Shown in pieces: positions 16,149-25,575 of a stretch of DNA of 36,400 nt. The first letter of the stretch is position 1. Each line of letters begins with the position of its first letter. Location: assembly GCF_003385235.1 (NCBI RefSeq), contig NZ_PQIA01000095.1:1-36400 (forward strand), given 5' to 3'. Made by a program: the position numbers and the translations under genes. The notes beneath the pieces are model-generated. The model was given only the letters and a program-made list of their open reading frames with translations, made no database searches and was not told where the DNA came from. Origin of the DNA: Amycolatopsis circi (GTDB lineage Bacteria > Actinomycetota > Actinomycetes > Mycobacteriales > Pseudonocardiaceae).

Positions 16149-17114
16149 TCAAGCAGCCCCGACCATCCGCAACGCCGCGGACACCCGGTGCGAACTGCGA
16201 TCGATCGCCCGCTCCGCACCCGCCTTGCGCACCCGTTCCAACTCGGTGACGTCGTCCAGCAACGCGCGCGTGCCTTCCCGCACCGGACGCAACTCCTCGA
16301 TCACGGCGTCGGCGACTGTGTCCTTGAGCACGCCGTACGACGGGTACTTCTCCGCCAGCTCCGCAGGCTCGCCACCCACGCAGGCAGCCAGGATCTCCAG
16401 CAAATTCGAAATTCCCGGCCGATTCTCGGGGTCGTACACCGGCACCGAATCCCCGTCCGTACGAGCCTTGCGGATCTTCCGCCGAATCTGATCCGGCTCG
16501 TCCAGCACGAACACCACGCCAGCGGAATCCTGCGCGGACTTGGACATCTTCCGCGTCGGCTCGGCCAAGTCCTTCACCCGCGCCCCCGCCGGCGGCAACG
16601 TCGCCTCCGGCACGACGAACACCTCGCCGTACGTGGAGTTGAACCGCCGGGCAAGCGTGCGAGCCAGCTCAACGTGCTGCCGCTGATCCTCGCCGACCGG
16701 TACTTCATCCGCGCCCTGCAACAGAATGTCGGCCGCCATCAGCACCGGATAAGTCAGCAAACTGAGCCGAACCCCCGCCTGGCCCTTGGATTTCTCCTTG
16801 AACTGGATCATCCGCGCCGCCTCGCCGTAAGAGCAAGTGCACTCCAACACCCAGGTCAACGCCCCCAGCTCGCGAGCAAGATCAGACTGCACGAACACCC
16901 GCTCCGGCGCGATCCCCGCGGCCACCAGCACGGCGAGCTGTTCGGTAGCCAACGACCGCAACTTCGCCGGATTGTGCGCGGTGGTCATCGCATGCAGATC
17001 AGACACGAAGTACAGATCGTCCGGCCCGCCCTCAGCCGCCCACCGCCGCAACGCGCCGAGGTGGTTGCCGAGCTGAACGTGACCGGACGGCGTGATGCCG
17101 GACAGCTGGACCAT
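16149..17114 (-). CDS. trpS: Tryptophanyl-tRNA synthetase
   Basis: This is a class I synthetase that charges tRNA-Trp, 321 aa. The HIGH-like motif is PSGHVQLGN at about residues 9-17, and the KMSKS loop appears as RKMSKSAQDS. The family's Trp-pocket and dimer segments are recognisable (VSDLHAMTT, and LLTYPVLMAADILL with the GEDQRQH that follows). Start ATG 17114 has GGGAGAGGAAAA upstream. A tryptophan-rich leader peptide and an intrinsic terminator precede it, as known for the auxiliary, indolmycin-resistant TrpRS1 of Streptomyces coelicolor. By analogy this may be the inducible, drug-tolerant copy; whether a second trpS exists elsewhere cannot be seen here. Confidence 0.95.
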   Translation of the reverse strand: MVQLSGITPSGHVQLGNHLGALRRWAAEGGPDDLYFVSDLHAMTTAHNPAKLRSLATEQLAVLVAAGIAPERVFVQSDLARELGALTWVLECTCSYGEAARMIQFKEKSKGQAGVRLSLLTYPVLMAADILLQGADEVPVGEDQRQHVELARTLARRFNSTYGEVFVVPEATLPPAGARVKDLAEPTRKMSKSAQDSAGVVFVLDEPDQIRRKIRKARTDGDSVPVYDPENRPGISNLLEILAACVGGEPAELAEKYPSYGVLKDTVADAVIEELRPVREGTRALLDDVTELERVRKAGAERAIDRSSHRVSAALRMVGAA

Positions 17115-17160
17115 TGGATTTTCCTCTCCCTGGGATGAGCAGACCCCCGGGAGCAGGCAC

Positions 17161-17185
17161 AAAAAAAGCCGCCCACCCGGGCGGC
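17161..17185 (-). terminator. Trp attenuator: intrinsic terminator (segments 3:4)
   Basis: On the minus strand GCCGCCC-GGGT-GGGCGGC is followed by seven T residues. This is the only hairpin plus T-run of this quality seen in the window. It lies between the Trp leader peptide and trpS, 47 bases before the trpS start. Confidence 0.9.
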
Positions 17186-17198
17186 CTTCGCTGGTTTT

Positions 17199-17258
17199 TC
17201 AGCGCAGAGCTAGCGAGCCGCCAACCGGCGGCCACCACTGAGTGCTCTGAAAACGCAT
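17199..17258 (-). CDS. trpS leader peptide with tandem Trp codons
   Basis: The 19-residue frame MRFQSTQWWPPVGGSLALR ends in TGA. The two adjacent Trp codons are immediately followed by the first segment (GCCGCC, 17227-17232) of a chain of alternative hairpins: segment 2 GGCGGC (17217-17222), segment 3 GCCGCCC (17179-17185), and segment 4 GGGCGGC (17168-17174) with a T-run. A ribosome stalled at Trp-Trp would cover segment 1, freeing 2 to pair with 3 and preventing terminator 3:4. A -10 element six bases before the ATG implies a leaderless transcript, so the peptide is read from the first nucleotide. Confidence 0.88.
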   Translation of the reverse strand: MRFQSTQWWPPVGGSLALR

Positions 17259-17264
17259 GCGGCG

Positions 17265-17270
17265 AGCCTA
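17265..17270 (-). promoter_or_regulatory. -10 element (TAGGCT) for the trpS leader transcript
   Basis: On the minus strand TAGGCT is followed by six bases and the leader-peptide ATG, so the mRNA should begin at or next to the start codon. A weak -35 (TGGATC, complement of 17288-17293) lies 17 bases upstream and overlaps the divergent YciI-like gene start. Confidence 0.6.
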
Positions 17271-17279
17271 GCACCGGAC

Positions 17280-17285
17280 TACGGT
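17280..17285 (+). promoter_or_regulatory. -10 element (TACGGT) for the YciI-like gene
   Basis: TACGGT is followed by seven bases and ATG 17293, with no Shine-Dalgarno, so a leaderless transcript is expected. It is back-to-back with the trpS leader promoter; the two -10 boxes are nine bases apart. Confidence 0.5.
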
Positions 17286-17292
17286 TCGATCC

Positions 17293-17595
17293 ATGTTCGT
17301 CGTCGTGCTCACGTACATCGTTCCGCTAGAGGAAATCGACCGTGCTCTCCCCGCCCACAACGAGTGGCTGACGAAGCAGTACGAAGACGGCCGCTTCCTG
17401 GCGTCCGGAGGCCAGAAGCCACGCACCGGCGGCGTGCTGATCACCCGCCCCATGGAGCGCGCACAACTGGACGCGATCCTCGCCACCGACCCCTTCGCGA
17501 TCGCCCAGCTGGCAACCTACGAAATCATCCACTTCCAGCCCACCAGGACATCCCCGGAACTGAACCTGGTGAACGAACTCCTGGAAAACAACTAG
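17293..17595 (+). CDS. YciI-family protein
   Basis: This 100-aa protein matches the YciI/YCII fold (ferredoxin-like dimer). It begins MFVVVLTYIVPLEEIDRALP, with the family's H-x-x-W-L region as AHNEWLTKQYEDGRFLASG, then GGVLITRP and DPFAIAQLATYEIIHF. The conserved His (in PAHNEWL) and Asp (in TDPF) are proposed catalytic residues in the family, but the reaction is not established. It has a leaderless promoter shared back-to-back with the trpS attenuator transcript. Confidence 0.88.
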   Translation: MFVVVLTYIVPLEEIDRALPAHNEWLTKQYEDGRFLASGGQKPRTGGVLITRPMERAQLDAILATDPFAIAQLATYEIIHFQPTRTSPELNLVNELLENN

Positions 17596-17599
17596 CGAA

Positions 17600-17655
17600 G
17601 TCCGTGAGGGGAACCCTCACGGACTCTGAGTCCCTCAGGGTTCCCCTCACGACCA
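17600..17655. repeat. GTCCGTGAGGGG inverted repeat, copy A
   Basis: The left arm begins GTCCGTGAGGGGAACCCT and the right arm AGGGTTCCCCTCACGACC is its near-complement. The left arm itself also contains a perfect 11-bp palindrome (GTCCGTGAGGG-GAA-CCCTCACGGAC). It lies just after the YciI-like gene stop and may terminate it. It is related to copies B and C. Confidence 0.8.
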
Positions 17656-17659
17656 GCGA

Positions 17660-17718
17660 CGGTCCGTGAGGGGCCCCTTCACGGACCTAGATTCCCTCAA
17701 GGGGCCCTTCACGGACCA
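17660..17718. repeat. GTCCGTGAGGGG inverted repeat, copy B
   Basis: GGTCCGTGAGGGG and CCCCTTCACGGACC flank each other as a near-palindrome, and AAGGGGCCCTTCACGGACC repeats the right arm after TAGATTCCCTC. It shares the GTCCGTGAGGGG and ATTCCCTCA words with copies A and C but has a different interior (GGGCCCC). Confidence 0.75.
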
Positions 17719-17817
17719 CCCGCAGCCCCGCCGCACCCAACGCGACGAGGGACCCAGGCCGCGCGCCCCACAACCCAACCGCCACCGACGCACCCAACTC
17801 GAGGCGCACCCACACCA

Positions 17818-17971
17818 CCCCCGCACCCCGATACGAAGCCAAAATGCGGTCTGAGGGTGCTTGTCAAGGCATCTTTCCCGCCTTGACAAGCACCCTCAGA
17901 CCGTCATCACAATCAAGCTTCGGGGTGCCCCACGCAAGCCCATGCGCAATGTCGCCGCCAGGCGACGAGCA
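17818..17971 (-). repeat. Dispersed structured repeat, copy 1 (about 155 bp)
   Basis: The core is a perfect inverted repeat with 24-base arms (17847-17870 and 17880-17903) and a 9-base loop ATCTTTCCC. Conserved flanks are CGCACCCCGATACGAAGCC on one side and CTTCGGGGTGCCCCACGCAA plus GTCGCCGCCAGGCGACGAGC on the other; the last is itself a hairpin. The same element occurs inverted at 36238-36393. Read on the minus strand it begins 14 bases after the stop of the small Cys/Lys-rich gene. Confidence 0.9.
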
Positions 17972-17984
17972 GCACAGAAAGCAC

Positions 17985-18143
17985 TCAAGCAGCCTTAGCC
18001 ACCTGCTTCTTAGCCTTCTTCAACGCCAGCACCGGACACTTCTTGCACCGATCCTTGGACCGGCAGCACTTCGACTTGACCTTCCCGGCCTTCATCAACT
18101 TCCGCACCACAGCCCGAGGATCATCCGCGTGCTTCTTCCCCAC
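17985..18143 (-). CDS. Small Cys/Lys-rich protein, 52 aa
   Basis: GTG 18143, with GAGGAG six bases upstream, begins a 52-aa frame ending TGA. The product starts MGKKHADDPRAVVRKLMKAG, is strongly basic (about 15 Lys), and has four cysteines in a CC-x6-C-x2-C arrangement (KCCRSKDRCKKCPV) suggestive of a metal-binding knuckle. No family is recognised. An IdeR/DtxR-type iron box lies 51 bases upstream and overlaps its likely -10, so iron-repressed expression is inferred. The structured repeat copy 1 begins 14 bases after the stop. Codons end mostly in G or T, unlike the C-rich third positions of typA next door. Confidence 0.75.
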   Translation of the reverse strand: MGKKHADDPRAVVRKLMKAGKVKSKCCRSKDRCKKCPVLALKKAKKQVAKAA

Positions 18144-18194
18144 CGCGACTCCTCAGACTCGGCTGCAACAACACCCAGGAGAACACCCACAAGA

Positions 18195-18213
18195 TTAGGT
18201 GAGCCTAACCGAT
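18195..18213. promoter_or_regulatory. IdeR/DtxR-type iron box
   Basis: TTAGGTGAGCCTAACCGAT matches the 19-base DtxR/IdeR consensus (TTAGGTTAGGCTAACCTAA) at 15 of 19 positions, including both TTAGGT and CTAACC cores. On the minus strand TAATCT (18192-18197) overlaps it as a possible -10 for the small Cys/Lys-rich gene, the arrangement expected for repression. It is 166 bases before typA and less likely to act there. Confidence 0.7.
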
Positions 18214-18249
18214 CATAGGGCGTGGCGCTCCTCACACCAGCCCAACAGG

Positions 18250-18255
18250 TATCCT
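18250..18255 (+). promoter_or_regulatory. Candidate -10 element (TATCCT) for typA
   Basis: TATCCT fits TANNNT and would start an mRNA near 18262 with a leader of roughly 115 bases before the typA GTG. No clear -35 is seen. This is a weak call. Confidence 0.3.
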
Positions 18256-18378
18256 GATTGAAGTCCGCGTGTGGCCAAAGCCGGTCAGCGAGAGCCGGTC
18301 GCAGTGTCCGGTGCCCGTCATCCCGATCCGCCGCGCGGTGCCACCCGCCTTTATTCTTCGAAGTTCAGGAGTCTTCGC

Positions 18379-20310
<1,932 letters not shown>

Positions 20311-20324
20311 ACCTCGCGAAGGTG

Positions 20325-20360
20325 AAAAAGGGCGCCTCCCGTTCCGGGAGGCGCCCTTTC
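20325..20360. terminator. Terminator after typA
   Basis: GGGCGCCTCCCG and CGGGAGGCGCCC form a perfect 12-bp stem with a 3-base loop, flanked by AAAAA on the left and TTT on the right. It is 19 bases after the typA stop. Confidence 0.85.
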
Positions 20361-20525
20361 GCGTGAACCCCGGCAGCGGTTCGTGCGTCCACTCTTATGG
20401 CGGTATCCGCTCCGGTGTCACGGAGCGGCGGCCGATGTGGGAATCTCGATGCCGGCCCCCGCCCTGGCATGGCAGCATGTCCGCTCGGACCACGGAGCGC
20501 GGCGGGAACTTTCAGGAGGACGAGC

Positions 20526-22256
20526 GTGCGATTCGGACGCCGGCTGTGGCCGGTGCTGGCGCTGGCGGGAGTGCTTCTCGCCGCGTGTTCGAACACCCCG
20601 CCGCCCCCGGTGGTCACGTCGGCTCCGCCGTCGAGCACGACCAGCGCGGCGGCGCAGTCGCAGATCGTGGTCGGCGTCGACGACGTGGTCGGCGGCTACA
20701 ACCCGCACAGCATCGCGGACTCGTCGACGATCACCACGGCACTGTCGCAACTGCTGCTGCCCTCGGTGTTCCGGCAGTCCGACGACGGCACGCGCACGCT
20801 CGACAAGACGCTGATGGTCTCGGCCGACGTCGTCTCGCAGGTGCCGTTCACGGTGAAGTACGTGATCCGCCCGGACGCCTCGTGGTCCGACGGGGCCCCG
20901 ATCGCCACCGAGGACTTCATCTACCTCGCCAACGCGATGAAGACGAACCCCGGCGTGATCGAACCGGCGGGCTACCGGCTGATCTCGGACATCGAATCCC
21001 GCGACGGCGGCAAGGGCGTCGAGGTCACCTTCAGCAAGCCGTATCCGGCCTGGCAGACGCTGTTCGACAACCTGCTGCCGCAACATCTGCTCAAGGACTC
21101 GCCAGGCGGCTGGACGAACGCCCTCGCGACGAGCTTCCCCGCGGTAGCCGGACCGTTCGCGATCAAGACGATCGACACTGCCCGCGGCGAAGCGACCCTC
21201 CAGCGCAACGACCGGTACTGGGAGAAACCAGCCGCGGTCGACACACTGATCCTGCGCCGCTCCGACGCGGCCGGCATCGCGACCGCACTGCGCAGCGGCA
21301 ACGACCAGTTCTCCTTGACCCATACCGATTCCACCGGTCTCCAGCTGCTGAACGACCTGGGCTCGGCCGTCCAGTTGCACACGGTGCCCCGCCCGCTCAC
21401 CGCGTCGGTGCTGCTCCGCCCGGTCAGCGCGACTCTGTCTGAACCGCAGGTGCGCGCGGGCATCGCCGCGCTGCTGGACCGCGGGAAGCTGATCTCCGCC
21501 GGGGCGAAGGGCGGCCCGTCCGCCACGCTGAAGGCAGACGCGCAGGTCCTCCCGCCCTCAGCGAAGGGTTACGCGGCCACCATTCCGGCAGGTCCGCCCG
21601 CCGCGCCGGACGCGACCAAGGCCGAGCAGTACTTCACCGCCGCCGGGTACAAGAAGGAAGCCGGCGTGTGGCGCAAGGGAAACAAGACGCTGTCGATCGT
21701 GCTCGCGTCGCCCGGCGAACAGGAGCCGTACGCGTCGATTGCGAAGGAACTGGCGTCGGAGCTGGTCGCGGGCGGCATCGAGGTCAACCAGATCAAACCG
21801 CAGCCGCGCGACCTGTATTCGTCGCTGCTGGCCATGCCGGTGATGAACGGAAAACAGCAGGCGAGCCCGGATTCGAACAGCACCGTCGGCGTCGACATCG
21901 CCGTGGTGGGCCAACCCGTTGGCGGCGACCCGGCGACAGTCCTGGCGTCCAACTACGGCTGCGCGCCCGAACCGGCCTCCGCGGACAAGACCAAACCCGT
22001 GGTGCCAGCCAACTCCGCGGGCCTGTGCGACCAGGGTCTCCAGGCGACGATCGACTCGGCCCTCACCGGCTCCGCGACCGTCGCCGACTCGCTCAAGACG
22101 CTGGAACCGCAACTGTGGTCCCAGAACGTCGCGATCCCGCTGTTCCAGGAAGCCGAGACTTTGGCGGTGGGCAAAGGAATCTCCGGCCTGACGCCCGGCC
22201 CGCCGATGCAGGGCCCGTTCAACTCGGCGGTCAACTGGACCCGCGGCGCCACCTAA
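20526..22256 (+). CDS. lpqW: LpqW-like lipoprotein, family 5 substrate-binding fold
   Basis: The 576-aa lipoprotein has basic start VRFGRRLW, a hydrophobic helix and lipobox LLAAC with Cys21, then a Pro/Ser/Thr linker. The mature part has the peptide-binding-protein (SBP family 5) fold with the ASWSDGAPIATEDFIY segment. AGGAGG lies about six bases before GTG 20526. It directly follows typA as lpqW does in mycobacteria, where LpqW influences lipomannan/lipoarabinomannan synthesis rather than peptide uptake. The neighbouring opp operon on the other strand has its own binding protein, which supports a non-transport role here. The symbol rests on synteny and family. Confidence 0.8.
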   Translation: MRFGRRLWPVLALAGVLLAACSNTPPPPVVTSAPPSSTTSAAAQSQIVVGVDDVVGGYNPHSIADSSTITTALSQLLLPSVFRQSDDGTRTLDKTLMVSADVVSQVPFTVKYVIRPDASWSDGAPIATEDFIYLANAMKTNPGVIEPAGYRLISDIESRDGGKGVEVTFSKPYPAWQTLFDNLLPQHLLKDSPGGWTNALATSFPAVAGPFAIKTIDTARGEATLQRNDRYWEKPAAVDTLILRRSDAAGIATALRSGNDQFSLTHTDSTGLQLLNDLGSAVQLHTVPRPLTASVLLRPVSATLSEPQVRAGIAALLDRGKLISAGAKGGPSATLKADAQVLPPSAKGYAATIPAGPPAAPDATKAEQYFTAAGYKKEAGVWRKGNKTLSIVLASPGEQEPYASIAKELASELVAGGIEVNQIKPQPRDLYSSLLAMPVMNGKQQASPDSNSTVGVDIAVVGQPVGGDPATVLASNYGCAPEPASADKTKPVVPANSAGLCDQGLQATIDSALTGSATVADSLKTLEPQLWSQNVAIPLFQEAETLAVGKGISGLTPGPPMQGPFNSAVNWTRGAT

Positions 22257-22329
22257 ACCGCCCCGATGAGGTTTTCTCAGTAGCGCCGTGTGCGGCGGCG
22301 CTGTCGCGGTGCTCGCCAACGCGGTGCGG

Positions 22330-22396
22330 CCAAATGTCCGTGAGGGGAACCCTGAGGGACTCTGATTCCCTCAGGGTTCCCCTCACGGACATTTGG
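22330..22396. repeat. Perfect 30-bp-arm inverted repeat, copy C of the GTCCGTGAGGGG family
   Basis: CCAAAT plus a 24-base arm beginning GTCCGTGAGGGGAACCCT (22330-22359), a 7-base spacer CTCTGAT, and the exact complement (22367-22396) ending CACGGACATTTGG. It lies 73 bases after the lpqW stop, between convergent operons, and may act as their terminator. The core is shared with copy A. Confidence 0.92.
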
Positions 22397-22447
22397 CATC
22401 GCGCGCCAAGCTCATCGGCAGCAAGGACCCCTGCGCGCCACCATGCG

Positions 22448-22483
22448 AAAAGGGCCCCGCACGGACAGTGCGAGGCCCTTTTT
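22448..22483. terminator. Bidirectional terminator between lpqW and oppF
   Basis: AAAAGGGCC-C-CGCAC, loop GGACA, GTGCG-A-GGCCCTTTTT. The stem has a single C/A mismatch and A/T runs at both ends, so it can end transcription from either side. It is 11 bases from the oppF stop. Confidence 0.88.
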
Positions 22484-22493
22484 CGTCGGTGCG

Positions 22494-23525
22494 TCAGATC
22501 AGCTGCAGGCTTTCCGCGAAGTGGCAGGCGACCGGGTGCGCGTGGCCGCGGTCCACCAAGGCGGGTTCCTCCGTCTTGCACTTCTCGCGACCGGCGTCGT
22601 CGAGCTGGTTCGCGAACTTCGGGCACCGGGTCCGGAACCGGCAGCCCGACGGCGGGTTGGCCGGGCTGGGCACGTCGCCGGTGATGACGATCCGCTGCCG
22701 CGTCCGCTCCTTGCGCGGGTCCGGCACCGGAATCGCCGAGATCAGCGCCTGCGTGTACGGATGCGCCGGAGTCTGGAACAGCTCCTCCGACGGTGCGGTC
22801 TCCACGATCTTGCCGAGGTACATCACCGCGATCCGGTCCGCCACGTGCCGCACCACCGAAAGGTCGTGCGAGACGAACAGGTACGACAGTCCCAGCTCCG
22901 CCTGCAGGTCCTTCAGCAGGTTGAGCACGCCGGCCTGGATCGACACGTCCAGCGCGGACACCGGCTCGTCCAGCACCAGCACCTTCGGCCTCAACGCGAG
23001 CGCCCGGGCGATGCCGATGCGCTGGCGCTGACCGCCGGAGAACTCGTGCGGGAACCGGTTGCCGTGCTCCGGGCGCAGCCCGACGGTCTTCATCAGGTCG
23101 CGGACCTGCTGCTTGCCGCCGTTGTCGTACAGCCCGTGGATGCGCAGCGGTTCGGCGATGATCTCGTTCACCGGCAGCCGCGGGTCGACCGAGGCGTACG
23201 GGTCCTGGAACACAATCTGCATGCTGCGCCGCAGCCGCTGCAGTTCGCGCTTGCCCATTTTCGCGAGGTCTTTGCCCTCGTAGGTCACCTTGCCGCCGGT
23301 GAGCGGCTGCAGCGCCAGCGCGATCCGGGCGGTGGTCGACTTGCCGCAGCCGGATTCGCCGACCAGCGCGAGCGTCTCGTGCGGGTAGATGTCGAACGAC
23401 ACGTCCGACACCGCCTGCACCGCGCCCGAGACGCGGCGGACCAGGCCGCCGCCGCGGATGGGGAAGTGCTTGACCAGGTTCTGCGCGGAGAGGACGGGCG
23501 ACTTTCCCGCCATGGCCTCGCTCAT
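22494..23525 (-). CDS. oppF: Oligopeptide/dipeptide ABC transporter ATPase (OppF/DppF type)
   Basis: This 343-aa ATPase is one of the two that power peptide import. Walker A is GESGCGKST, signature FSGGQRQRIG, Walker B VLVLDEPVSALD and switch His in FVSHDLSVV. The family C-terminal oligopeptide domain with cysteines (SGCRFRTRCP) is present. Start ATG 23525 overlaps the oppD stop as ATGA. It is the last gene of the opp operon, followed by a bidirectional terminator. Confidence 0.94.
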   Translation of the reverse strand: MSEAMAGKSPVLSAQNLVKHFPIRGGGLVRRVSGAVQAVSDVSFDIYPHETLALVGESGCGKSTTARIALALQPLTGGKVTYEGKDLAKMGKRELQRLRRSMQIVFQDPYASVDPRLPVNEIIAEPLRIHGLYDNGGKQQVRDLMKTVGLRPEHGNRFPHEFSGGQRQRIGIARALALRPKVLVLDEPVSALDVSIQAGVLNLLKDLQAELGLSYLFVSHDLSVVRHVADRIAVMYLGKIVETAPSEELFQTPAHPYTQALISAIPVPDPRKERTRQRIVITGDVPSPANPPSGCRFRTRCPKFANQLDDAGREKCKTEEPALVDRGHAHPVACHFAESLQLI

Positions 23526-24619
23526 CGGTTCGTCTCCGTGTCGGTCGCGATGGCGTCCACGGCGACCGGGACGGCTGCCGCGTCGGCCGAGGTGGCGCTG
23601 AACAGCTCGGCCGGGTCCTTCCCGACGACCTGCTCGGTGAAGTGACAGGCCGCGTGCTGGCCGCTGGGACCCGCGACCAGCTCCGGTTCTTCCTCGTCGC
23701 AGATCGGCTGCGACAGCGGGCAGCGCGGGCTGAACGGGCAGCCCGGCGGCATGTTCTGCGTGGCGGGCGGCGAACCGGTGATCGGCGTGAGCCGTTCGGT
23801 CCGCACGTCCAGCCGCGGCAGGCTGCCGAGCAGGCCCAGCGTGTAGGGCATCCGCGGGTTGTAGAAGATGTCGTCGACCGTGCCGGACTCGACGACCTTG
23901 CCCGCGTACATCACGTGCACCCGGTCCGCCTGGCCGGCGATCACGCCGAGGTCGTGCGTGATCAGTACCATCGCCGCGCCGGTTTCCTTCTGCGCGGCCT
24001 GCAGTGCCTCGAGGATCTGCGCCTGCACCGTCACGTCGAGCGCGGTGGTCGGCTCGTCCGCGATGATCACGTCCGGGTTGTTGGCCATCGCGATCGCGAT
24101 CACCACGCGCTGGCGCATGCCGCCGGACAGCTGGTGCGGGTACTCGTCCGCGCGCTGCTTCGGGTTCGGGATGCGGACCAGGTCGAGCAGTTCGACTGCC
24201 TGCTTCTTCGCGACGTCCTTGCGCACGTCGTGGTGCGCGGTGATCGCCTCGGCGATCTGGTCGCCCACGGTGTACACCGGGTTCAGCGAGGTCATCGGGT
24301 CCTGGAAGACCATCGCGATGCCCTTGCCGCGGACCTTGTTCAGTTCCTTCTCGTTGCACTTCAGCAGGTCTTTCCCGCCGAACCGGATCGAGCCGGACAC
24401 CCTCGCGGTCTTCGGCAGCAGGCCCATCACCGCGAGCGAGGTCACCGATTTCCCGGAGCCGGATTCGCCGACGATGCCGAGCACCTCGCCGCGGCGAAGC
24501 TGGTAGTTCACGCCGCGGACGGCGCTGACCACGCCCTCCCCGGTCGGGAACTGCACGGTCAGGTCCTCAACGACGAGGACGGGATCGCCGCCGCGTCCGT
24601 CGGAGACGTTCTGGGTCAT
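23522..24619 (-). CDS. oppD: Oligopeptide/dipeptide ABC transporter ATPase (OppD/DppD type)
   Basis: The 365-aa ATPase pairs with OppF. Walker A GESGSGKS is near residue 52, signature LSGGMRQRV, Walker B VIIADEPTTALD, switch His in LITHDLGVI, and the C-terminal peptide-transporter domain has GCPFSPRCP. A roughly 45-residue Ala/Asp/Glu-rich tail extends past the usual end. ATG 24619 overlaps the oppC stop (ATGA), so these genes are translationally coupled. Confidence 0.94.
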   Translation of the reverse strand: MTQNVSDGRGGDPVLVVEDLTVQFPTGEGVVSAVRGVNYQLRRGEVLGIVGESGSGKSVTSLAVMGLLPKTARVSGSIRFGGKDLLKCNEKELNKVRGKGIAMVFQDPMTSLNPVYTVGDQIAEAITAHHDVRKDVAKKQAVELLDLVRIPNPKQRADEYPHQLSGGMRQRVVIAIAMANNPDVIIADEPTTALDVTVQAQILEALQAAQKETGAAMVLITHDLGVIAGQADRVHVMYAGKVVESGTVDDIFYNPRMPYTLGLLGSLPRLDVRTERLTPITGSPPATQNMPPGCPFSPRCPLSQPICDEEEPELVAGPSGQHAACHFTEQVVGKDPAELFSATSADAAAVPVAVDAIATDTETNR

Positions 24620-25575
24620 GCGCGCACCTTCGTCTGCTGGGGGTCGAACGCGTCCCGCAGGCCGTCCCCGATGAAGTTGATCGTCAGTGCGATCAGGATG
24701 ATGAAAATGCCCGGGAAGTAGAACAGCCACGGCCGCGTGTCGATCGCGGTCTGCGCGCTGCTCACCAGGAGGCCGAGCGAGGTGTCCGGCGGCTGCACGC
24801 CGAAGCCCAGGAACGACAGCGCCGTCTCGAGCAGGATGGCGATCGACACGAGGATCGTCAGGTTGACGATGATCGCGCCGAGCGCGTTGGGCACCAGGTG
24901 CCGGAAGATGATCCGGCTGTCGCTCGCGCCGAGCGCCTTCGACGCCTCGACGAACTCCTTCTCGCGCAAGGAAAGCACGACACCGCGGGCCACCCGGGAC
25001 ACATACGCCCAGTACAGGCCGCCGATGACGACCGCGATCAGCCACCACGAGCCGCCGGACTGGTGGCCCAGCACCGCGGCCACCGCGAGCAGCGGCAGCG
25101 TGAGCACGAGGTCGGCGATGCGCATCAGGACCGTGTCGAGCCAGCCGCGGTAATAACCGGCGATCGCGCCCCAGACCGTGCCCACGACGGTCGCGAAGAT
25201 CGCGACGAGGATCGAGATCTGCAGCGAGATCTGCGTCCCGCGCATCACCTGCGCGAGGGTGTCGTGCCCGACCGCGTCGGTGCCGAACGGGTGGTCGCCC
25301 GAGGGCGGGGCCGAGTTCTGTTCGGTGATGTCGGCCGCGTTGTACTTCCAGAGCGCCGCGCCGAGATAGGCGAACAGGATGATCAGCACGAACACGACGA
25401 GGCTGATCATCGCGAGCCGGTGCTGCAGGAACCGCCGGAAGACCAGTTGCGCCTGGCTGCGTTCCTTGACCGTGAACTCGCGCTCCGGCGCGCCCTTCGG
25501 GGTCTGCGGGTCGCCCGGAGCGAACCGAGAGCTGCCCAGCGTGGTGGGCGGAGTGGGGATTGCGTCGTTAGGCAT
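24616..25575 (-). CDS. oppC: Oligopeptide ABC transporter permease (OppC/DppC type)
   Basis: This 319-aa permease has a 50-residue cytoplasmic start, about six helices, the periplasmic HPFGTDAVGHD motif characteristic of OppC/DppC, and an EAA loop (EFVEASKALGASDSRIIFRH). The start overlaps the last 8 bases of oppB. It forms the membrane channel together with OppB. Confidence 0.95.
   Translation of the reverse strand: MPNDAIPTPPTTLGSSRFAPGDPQTPKGAPEREFTVKERSQAQLVFRRFLQHRLAMISLVVFVLIILFAYLGAALWKYNAADITEQNSAPPSGDHPFGTDAVGHDTLAQVMRGTQISLQISILVAIFATVVGTVWGAIAGYYRGWLDTVLMRIADLVLTLPLLAVAAVLGHQSGGSWWLIAVVIGGLYWAYVSRVARGVVLSLREKEFVEASKALGASDSRIIFRHLVPNALGAIIVNLTILVSIAILLETALSFLGFGVQPPDTSLGLLVSSAQTAIDTRPWLFYFPGIFIILIALTINFIGDGLRDAFDPQQTKVRA

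Noticed and set aside
17847..17903. CRISPR repeat or phage attachment site
   Set aside because: Only one palindrome per locus with no spacers, and the second copy is 18 kb away. No integrase or cas gene is present.
22330..22396. Insertion sequence ends
   Set aside because: There is no transposase frame between or beside the arms; spacer length is only 7 bases, so it is a hairpin rather than IS termini.
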